A stretch of DNA of 64,000 bases from Cynocephalus volans (taxonomy: Eukaryota; Chordata; Mammalia; Dermoptera; Cynocephalidae), in NCBI RefSeq assembly GCF_027409185.1, contig NC_084463.1, positions 71,471,852 through 71,535,851 on the forward strand, written 5' to 3'. Under the pieces are notes generated by a model. It worked only from the letters and a program-made list of their open reading frames with translations. It made no database searches and was not told the DNA's origin. Shown one piece after another: positions 56,740-64,000 of the stretch. Both the position numbers and the translations under genes were made by a program. How positions within the stretch are numbered: position 1 is the stretch's first letter; the number at the start of each line of letters is the position of its first letter.

Positions 56740-56930
56740 TTTTATTTTAGGAGAGTTTTAGATTTGCAGAAAAATTGCAATGATACCACAAAATATTCCC
56801 ATATATCTCACACCCCGTTTCCCCTCTTATTAAGATCTTACATTAGTATGGTACCTTTCCCACAATTAACAAACCAACAAATATTTATTTATTATTAGTA
56901 ACTAGACTTGGGTTTTTTAAACTTAACAGT
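56740..56930 (-). repeat. Old L1-type fragment
   Basis: GAGAGTTTTAGATTTGCAGA, CTTACATTAGTATGGTACC and CACAATTAACAAACCAAC are common old L1M-class wording in reverse orientation. Confidence 0.5.
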
Positions 56931-56999
56931 TTATACCATCTCATAAAAACAATATGAATTACTATTTAAGTCAGTGATTCAGTAAAATTCTTTTTTCTT

Positions 57000-57645
57000 T
57001 TTCAGCTCCCATATATGATTAAGAACTTGGGGTATTTCTCTTCTTGTTCCTGGCTTATTTCACTTAACATAATTTTTTCCAAGTTCATCCATGCTGCTGT
57101 GAATGGCAAAAGTTCATTCTTTTTTATCATTGAGTAGAATTCCATTGTGCATATATACTGCCTTTTCTTTATCCAATCATCAGTTCGTGGACATTTAGGT
57201 TGGCTCCATATCTTTGTTATTGTGAATAGAGCTGCAATAAACATGGGAGTACAGATATCCCTTTTACATGATGATTTCCACTCCGTTGGGTATATACTCA
57301 GTAGTGGGATTGCTGGGTCATTATGGTAGTTCTATCTGTAGTTTGAGAAACATCTACATTGTTTTCCATAATGGCTGTACTAATTTACAGTCCCGCCAAC
57401 AATGTATAAATGTTCCTGTTTCTCTGTCTCCTCGCCAGAATTTTTTATTTTTAGTATTTTTGAATAATAGCTAGCCTGACTGGAGTAAGATGATATTTCA
57501 ATATGGTTTTGATTTGCATTACCCTGATGATTAGTGACATCGAGCATTTTTTCATATACCTGTTAGCCATTCGTATGTCTTCTTTTGAGAAATGTCTATT
57601 CAGCTCCCTTGCCCATTTTTTAATTGGGTTTCTTGGGTTTTTTTA
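57000..57645 (-). repeat. L1 fragment, ORF2 3' end and 3' UTR
   Basis: Reverse-orientation L1: TTCATCCATGCTGCTGTGAA, GAATAGAGCTGCAATAAACA, GGGATTGCTGGGTCATTATG, CTCCCTTGCCCATTTTTTAA. Diverged, no long frame. Confidence 0.85.
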
Positions 57646-58562
57646 GACTTCACTTTTTGATAGAGAATGGCAAGTTTCTACAAGAATATGTGGGTCAAGA
57701 GATATTGTTGTGATCATATTTGGAAAACACAATCTGCCACCATGAGGTATAAGCAGAAACGAATCTTATGCTTTTCTCTACTGCCCCTTTAAAACTGCTC
57801 TGTGAACTCATTCTTCCCTGCACCTTGAATACAATTTTAATACAATCCTATACTGTAGTAGGCTGTATTGACCTTTATTTGGTGGCTCTCTCTGCAGTAG
57901 AATTACACATTCCTGCTCTGGTAACCTCAGGTGTAGTCATATAGACTTGAACAAGAATATGTGTCATTTCAGGGAACTTTTAACAGCCAGCATGGGTTTC
58001 ACTATATTTTCCTTCCCCTCTATCATGATGAAAAGCAATATTCTAGACAGTGGCTACTCCCTCAGTCCAGGTCCCAGAGCAAGCCACAATCACAGCCAAG
58101 TTACAATTGATGTGGTCTAGCACACTGCTTTAGGATGTGGGGGTAAAGGGACGTGTATTACATATTCTGTACCTCCGAGCCTCTCTAAAACACTAGGAAT
58201 TCTTGTAGGCTTTACTGAAACACCAAAACATGAAACCTTGTTTTGACCTCCCATTTATACTGTTCTCTTAGAGTCATCTTTCTCTGGGCTTATGTGTATG
58301 GAGATATTCCACAAAAATTTGAGCTACAAGGTTATTTTGAAAATCAACATTAATGTATGGAAAAAGAACATTTGTATAGATCCAGGACTACCATAACATG
58401 TGGCATCCCATAGATCATTTAATATCTCTGTTGGTTATTTCTCTGGCAAGTTAAAAAGTCCTGTTTTAAAGAGGTATTATAAAAAAATAACCTATGTACA
58501 GAATATATAAATTAACACATCTTACTGCACTATTTTTGGTTACCTAGATACAGATAGAACTA

Positions 58563-58798
58563 TAGGTTGAGCATCCCTAATCTGAAAATATGAAATCCAA
58601 AATACTCCAGAATTTAAAACTTTTTGAGCGCCAACATGATGCTCAAAGGAAATTCTCATTGGAGCACTTCAGGTTTCGGATTTTCGGATTAGGGATGTTC
58701 AACCGGTAGGTATTCTGCCAATGTTACAAAATATGAAAACATCTGAAATATAAAACACTTCTAGTCCCAAGCATTTCAGATAAGGAATACTCAACCTG
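58563..58798. mobile_element. MER8-like Tigger MITE
   Basis: 236 bp with inverted ends TAGGTTGAGCATCCCTAAT and AAGGAATACTCAACCTG, flanked by TA (58,561-58,562 and 58,799-58,800). It also has an internal near-repeat of the end (TCGGATTAGGGATGTTCAAC). Confidence 0.78.
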
Positions 58799-58800
58799 TA

Positions 58801-61649
58801 TTTAAAAAAATCTTTTGCATGGCTTTGTTCTGTAACCCTCAAAAGCTCAGGGATATGTGTATGACCAAGATGCCAAATAGATTATGGAGCTATGTCTCAG
58901 TCATTTTGCCTACTTCCCTATTCAGCATAAGTATTAGGTCCACTGTCATTATAGATGGATATTATTTAGGTTTTTTTTTCATTCTTCTATATAATAGTAG
59001 AATAAGATAAAAAATAAAGGAAATTATGTGCTTTTCCTAAAGTCACTGAGTGTCTTTGGTAAGGTAAATACTTTATCCCTTCCTTTCCTTCTCATCATTT
59101 TCATAAAAAAAAAAAAATTCTACTGCACAAGGAACCACAGTACTCTCCATTACAGGTACTTTTCTGATTGAAAATGCTGCACTTTCCATGTGTTGGTGAG
59201 TAGCAGAAAAAATTAAACCACATAACTAGGCATTTCTATACTGCTCACAGGTAGTGAGGCTATTAATACGCCCCTTTTGTGAGAGTAATTCGGATGATGA
59301 ACAGCTGAATTTTGAGAACGGAGGTATGGTGGTGGCAGTAGGTACTGACCAGACAACGCAATGAAGGGGTAGATGGGTATAAATGGTGTACATGACCCTG
59401 GAAATTGCCATCCTTTTAAAATCATTGACAAGCACAGATTATTGACCTTATTCTTTATTCATAAAGTTCTCTTAAATACAGATATCCTACATCTATTTTC
59501 CCCTCCAGACTGTCAGCTCCATGAATGCACGAGACATGTCTGACTTTTATATCTTTAAACCCAGTACAGTTCCTGGCTTATTTCAAGCGGTTATTAAATA
59601 TTATTTAAATAACAGGCTGACTGAATGAATACATTACATAGATCCAGCCTTTTATCTTTTTTGCAGAGAATTATATGGATGCAAATAGACTCCTATCCAG
59701 TCACTGCATTCAGCTCAATGTGCAGATTCTCCAGGAGTGGTGGAATGTTCTTCCTTAGATCTAAAAGTGATTCCTTATGGTTCAATGACTTACAAACTAA
59801 GAGGCAATGATCTACTCCCCAGTCTCACCCAATAAATAATGGTGGAAAAAGGATACAACAACCACAATAAAAATTCCTATTTAGAAAAGAATGGAATATG
59901 TGCAATGATCATTGGTCTACAGCAATGCTGGTATCCTGCTAGACAGGCGCTACAAAGTTCCTTATCCTATAATTAGGCTCTGATTATACTCTCTGAAGTA
60001 CATCCTTTGAACATCATACTCTGAGGTCTTTGTCCCCATCTTTTCAGTTTTATTCCATTTCCTTTGTCCTCTTTTGGGAAAAGGGGCTGTTTAGCTTTGA
60101 CAGCTAATTCCTTGAAGAAACAAGTTTAGCTATTTCTAACAGTGTCCTGTCATTATCATTTATTTTGTGTTTTGTTGTTTTGCTTTGCATGTTTTATATT
60201 AGCTTTATTAATAAATAATATTCATACAATTAAGGGCATCCATTTTTAAGTGTACAGTTCAATGAATTTTGACAAGTATATATACAGTACCTCAATCAAG
60301 TCATAGAATATGTCCATTTAACCACAAAATTCCCATGTACTTCTTGGCAGTCAATCTCCCCCCACAGTCTACCCCATCCCAGGCACCAAGTGTCACTGCT
60401 ATGTTGTCACTATAAATGTTTTACATGTTCTAGAATTTTATCAAATATCCAGCCAGTATTCACATTTCCACTTATCCTGTACATGTCATATTGCTTAAAT
60501 TGTTTGAATCAAAGTTCAAATAATAATAATTGAAAATGATTGATATACCCTTTAAATCTCGTTTAATTTCCTTCTCTCTCCTGTCTTCTTAATAATTTGT
60601 TGCAAAAATCTGGGTCATTTGTCCTGAAGATTTTCTGACAGTCTAGACTTTGCTGATTGCACTGGGTGTCTAACATGTTCCTCTGTCCTCTACTTTTTGT
60701 AGATGTTAGTTCTATTTACAGACATGATCTGATTCAGATTCCATCTTTTTGGCTTCACTTAAATGGGCTTAAGGATTACAGACTTTAATATTCTTTTCGT
60801 CATAAATAACAGAGAATTTAACAGCTTATGAAATTTATTGGCTCACATAACTGAAAATTCCAAGGAATATCATGGAGTCAGGGCTCATATCATGCAATAT
60901 AACCATGTTTCGATTTTTTTTTTTTCTGCTTGATTCTGGTCTCTTCTGAGTTTTGGCTTCATTTTGCTTCCCGATGGTTCAATTTCGTGTCATTGGCACT
61001 CGTTGGCCTGGCTTAATTAATTATTTGGTCCATCCTGAACCAATTAATGGCACCAAGGAAACATGATACTCTGGCCAAATTAGGGTGCCAAGGTGGAGGT
61101 ACTCTCACCAAAACCACATCAACTGTTATTGAATTTAAAAAGATTTTTAGTCCTCTACCATCACAGTTGGTATAAAAGGTGAACTTATTTACATACACAG
61201 TGTATTTACTAACGACGTTCTGTTACATACTCTTTACATACAATAACTCTTACCTACAAACAATATTACCACTGAAGCGGAGGTAGAGTGTTTATAGTGT
61301 GTTTTGAGTAGTAAGTTATAGGGGGAGGCCTTTTAGAATTGTCCCCCAAATTCCTCTCTACTAAGTCAGCGACCACTTTTCTCTTACCTGAGAAGTGAGC
61401 TTTGTAAAAATAAAAACGGTAGAGCTAAATTTCAATATGGGAGAAAGTGGTAAGCAGATCATTAAGGATGAGGGAGAAACAGGGGTGGGGGAATGGGAGA
61501 CTGATCGCAGGCTTATAAAGAAAACATGCAGGACACTGGGTGACGATGCATTTAAGGTTGGGAACACTTAAAGGGAGGTTACCGTGTGGAAGACCTCAGA
61601 GGTGAAACTTGGTCTACTTTTCCAGGTTACGTATTTTTAACGCCAACTG
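58801..61649. other. Intergenic, between MER8-like element and DCUN1D5 island
   Basis: No gene. An old L1M-type fragment, reverse orientation, at about 60,190-60,480 (TAAGTGTACAGTTCAATGAA, CTAGAATTTTATCAAATAT). Some unnamed repeat wording at 60,790-61,100. Confidence 0.5.
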
Positions 61650-61894
61650 CAGAGTACTAGAGGTTTCATAAAACATTTCTTGGCAGTGATTACCAGCGTT
61701 AGGGCGGGGTGGAAGCTTCATGAGAAAGGTCAGGATAGCCTGGACAGGATACCGAGTTTTGCTGGCGTTCACTCGGCCAACACAGCTAGATTTCTTCACT
61801 CGCCGCGGCCTGACAGCGTCACTCCGCCTGGCCTGCGGATAGCCCCGGCCAACCAGGGCCACGCCCCTCCCGTCGACCAGCTCTGCGTTTGCGT

Positions 61895-61903
61895 CACTTC
61901 CGG
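61895..61903 (+). promoter_or_regulatory. ETS-family site CACTTCCGG
   Basis: Exact core of the GABP/ELK-type motif, common at CpG-island housekeeping promoters, often right at the start site. It is 328 bp upstream of the DCUN1D5 ATG. Confidence 0.5.
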
Positions 61904-61991
61904 ACCTGGGCGATTCTTGTCCGGGTCACGCTGAGCTTCTTGCTCTCTCTGACTGGTGGAGGTGCCGCGCTGTCCGCGTTGTCTCCTCCGG

Positions 61992-62156
61992 ATGAGATCG
62001 AGCCGCAGTGTCCACCGGCGAGAAGCCACCAGTGTCCCGGGCAAAGAAAGACGAGGAGGAGACCAGGGAGCGGGCGGCTGCCGGACTGGGCCGCACCGGT
62101 GCAGGCTGGCAACTCTGCTGTTCTGCCTGCTGCTGTCTCTGGGAACCGGGTGCTAG
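61992..62156 (+). other. Possible upstream ORF in the DCUN1D5 5' UTR
   Basis: ATG at 61,992 opens 54 codons ending in TAG at 62,156, before and out of frame with the DCUN1D5 ATG. Its C-terminus is hydrophobic (LATLLFCLLLSLG). It matters only if the transcript starts upstream of 61,992. No family match is recognised. Confidence 0.3.
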
Positions 62157-62230
62157 CGCTGAGGGGCCCCCAGCAGACAGCGACCCCCCTTCCCCGGCTC
62201 CCCTGCCCACCCTGCCGGGGAGGGTGGAAG

Positions 62231-62316
62231 ATGCCGGTGAAGAAAAAGAGAAAATCCCCTGGGGTGGCAGCGGCAGTAGCGGAAGACGGAGGACTCAAAA
62301 AGTGTAAAATTTCCAG
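62231..62316 (+). CDS. DCUN1D5: DCUN1D5 exon 1 (coding part)
   Basis: First 28 codons plus two bases of DCN1-like protein 5, a scaffold-type E3 that helps transfer NEDD8 from UBE2M to cullins. The translation MPVKKKRKSPGVAAAVAEDG followed by GLKKCKIS matches the known N-terminus. The donor CCAG|GTACCG leaves phase 2, so the next residue is Ser/Arg (AG|N). Residues 3-8 (VKKKRK) form the basic nuclear-localisation stretch. The ATG has A at -3. The PONY (cullin-binding) domain is in later exons beyond the window. No exon 2 is seen in the following 1.68 kb. It is divergent to DYNC2H1, as in human 11q22.3. Confidence 0.95.
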
Positions 62317-64000
62317 GTACCGCCTTCCCCCCACCCTTCAAGCTTTTCTCTTTCCTCCTTTGCTGGAGAGGTGGAGGGAAAAGAGTCGGGCCCGACCTCC
62401 CGGGCTCGGCCTGAGAGAGGTGAGGCCCTTCTGATCAAGCTAGGCGGTAGGTGCGGAGCACCGCGAGTCTCCGCGCGGGACCCGACCTCGTGTTCGCGAG
62501 CGTGCGCTCTGGCGTTTTTGGAGGAGCTAGACGAGTTGCCCCACATTAGAGCCTACGTGCCCTGGAGGGTGGGGAAATATGCCTATGTAAATTGTGCTCT
62601 TTCCCGGTTCCCCGCTCCCTTAATCCCTCCCCCGCCTTTTCCCCATACCTGGAAGTGAGTACAGATCCGCGAAATAGTCACTTCTCGAATTTCTTTGTAG
62701 AGCGTGAAGAAAGGAGCAGAACATAAGGAATCTTGACAACTGCCTTGGGAGTGGTAGAAAGGAGAACTCCTATGTTATAACTGACCTCCAGATTTAGTAT
62801 TTGGAGTGGCCTTACCCGGACGATCCCAGCAGGAATCCTTTTAAATTTAAGGAGCCCCGTTTTCTGGAAGTATAGTGCTTCTACCTGTACCAAGCCCTTA
62901 CGTGTAGCGTTGGAATGGCCCTGCATGCTTTTTGTTTTCTAGCATTCAGGACGCTGTCAGTATAAATATTAATAATTTGGGAGCTATTGTACTCTGTATT
63001 CTCCTGGAGAAAAAGAAGACAAAGCAGTACTATGGTTTACAGCTCTTTGATCCCGTTATAGCATATCATTGAGGCATCACAGCAACACTGTACGCTGCAA
63101 AAAATATCATTGCAGTTTAGGTGTGAGAAGTGAGATTTTTTTTTTCATCCCCTTATTGGGTGTCTTTCTATCAGTGGTTGGCACTTGATGTGACCACTTT
63201 AGACGCTACTATTAAAAGAAGACAGTGGCTAGCATTGTAAGGAAGAAATAATATAGAGCTCTCTTTAAGAGAGATCTACTGTTTAAAATGTGAGGTAGGT
63301 GACCTATCTAGTCTGCATCTTCCTTTTGGTAATTGGTTGATTTTTTTTTCTTCATTACTATGTTTTGGCAAAGGAGCCTAAGAAATATTTCTTGGGCTAT
63401 TAATGTGAAAGATGATATAATTTTCCAATACCTCTTGGTAGCTAACGTTAGAATTTGACATGGTTACTTTACTAGCTTATATTTTTATGAAACACAGGCA
63501 AATTAGTTTCTTTATTAGTTTAACTTTTGGCCATCTTAAGTGTATAATGTATCAAAATTATTTAAATTAAGCACATTAAAATAGCTGAGCAGGCGGTATT
63601 ATTAGAACGCAGATGATACTTTGCTCCATCAACCTAAATTTTTAAATATGGTACCTTTTTTTACATTACTTTACTCAATTGCAGAAGTTCTAACATTTCT
63701 GTATCATTGTGGTAGTGTAATTATTTGAATTCCTTGAGAAAAGATTCTCTGAAGTCCATTAAATCCTAGAGGCCATTTTGAATTTCCCAGCTTTTAATGA
63801 TTTTATAAAAAATGATGAAAATTATTTTATGAAAAAAAATTCTGGAATTAAATAGCATTGACCCAATTGTTTGGACCATTATGTACTTTTATGGCATTTT
63901 TTTTTTCTTTTAAATTTGTGTAATTTGATGTACCCTTAGGTCCTAAGTCATTCATCTTTAAGAATCTGTTTAAGCTTGGTAGATGACAAATAAGCAACTC
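62317..64000 (+). other. DCUN1D5: DCUN1D5 intron 1 (partial)
   Basis: Begins with the donor GTACCG at 62,317 and runs off the window. CpG-rich to about 62,560, then ordinary AT-rich sequence. I see no exon and no repeat that I can name. Confidence 0.75.

Larger units (their letters stand above)
61650..62560 (+). promoter_or_regulatory. DCUN1D5: DCUN1D5 CpG-island promoter and 5' UTR
   Basis: Strongly GC- and CpG-rich stretch in an AT-rich neighbourhood, centred on the DCUN1D5 first exon. It contains an ETS-type CACTTCCGG at 61,895-61,903 and no TATA box. The island extends into intron 1 past 62,500. The start site probably lies between about 61,900 and 62,150. That is inference from the ETS site and the composition. 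Confidence 0.8.

Noticed and set aside
56596-56898. 100-codon hydrophobic frame
   Set aside because: It is low-complexity (ATTT)n and old L1 sequence. The apparent membrane segment is an artefact of T-rich DNA.
61889-62230. In-frame open extension of 114 codons upstream of the DCUN1D5 ATG
   Set aside because: It opens with TTG, contains no in-frame ATG, and its composition is just GC-rich 5' UTR. The known protein begins at MPVKKK.
1-64000. A previously undescribed gene system, such as a defence locus or operon
   Set aside because: All convincing coding sequence belongs to DYNC2H1, DCUN1D5 or retrotransposons. No other coding pattern with splice structure was found.

Overview
The window is 64 kb of placental-mammal nuclear DNA. 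It holds the 5' part of one large multi-exon gene on the minus strand, the first exon of a divergent gene on the plus strand, and many layers of interspersed repeats. The most informative repeats for naming the species are short tRNA-Ile-derived SINEs, as monomers and head-to-tail dimers, ending directly in an A tail. These match what I know as the CYN SINEs of colugos, so Galeopterus variegatus or a close relative is my best guess. This rests on recognition, not on a database search.

Region 1 (1-40,668, minus strand) is DYNC2H1, the heavy chain of cytoplasmic dynein 2, the retrograde motor of intraflagellar transport. I traced 30 consecutive coding exons, from the start codon at 40,668 to the donor at 150. 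They sum to 4,611 nt (1,537 codons) with every junction in phase and no stop or frameshift. They cover the N-terminal tail and most of the linker. The AAA+ motor ring lies beyond the left edge. Five introns are only 84-115 bp, and three of these have an unusual 5' splice site. Large introns carry L2, MIR, L1/HAL1, Tigger, hAT, LTR and CYN copies, plus a 1.45 kb element that looks like an L1 5' UTR without its ORFs.

Region 2 (about 40,320-41,000) is the GC-rich DYNC2H1 promoter, with a near-consensus RFX X-box candidate about 150 bp upstream of the ATG.

Region 3 (41,000-61,650) has no gene that I can support. It holds a composite retroposon with a ~80-bp minisatellite, a four-layer nest of transposons (hAT > MER2 > 5'-inverted L1, with an LTR and a CYN SINE in the same hAT), several MaLR/ERV LTRs, two Tigger-type MITEs and old L1 pieces.

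Region 4 (about 61,650-64,000) is the CpG-rich promoter, first coding exon and start of intron 1 of DCUN1D5, a potentiating neddylation factor for cullins. The divergent DCUN1D5/DYNC2H1 order matches human 11q22.3. No new gene system is visible. The interest lies in splicing signals, promoter elements and transposon architecture.
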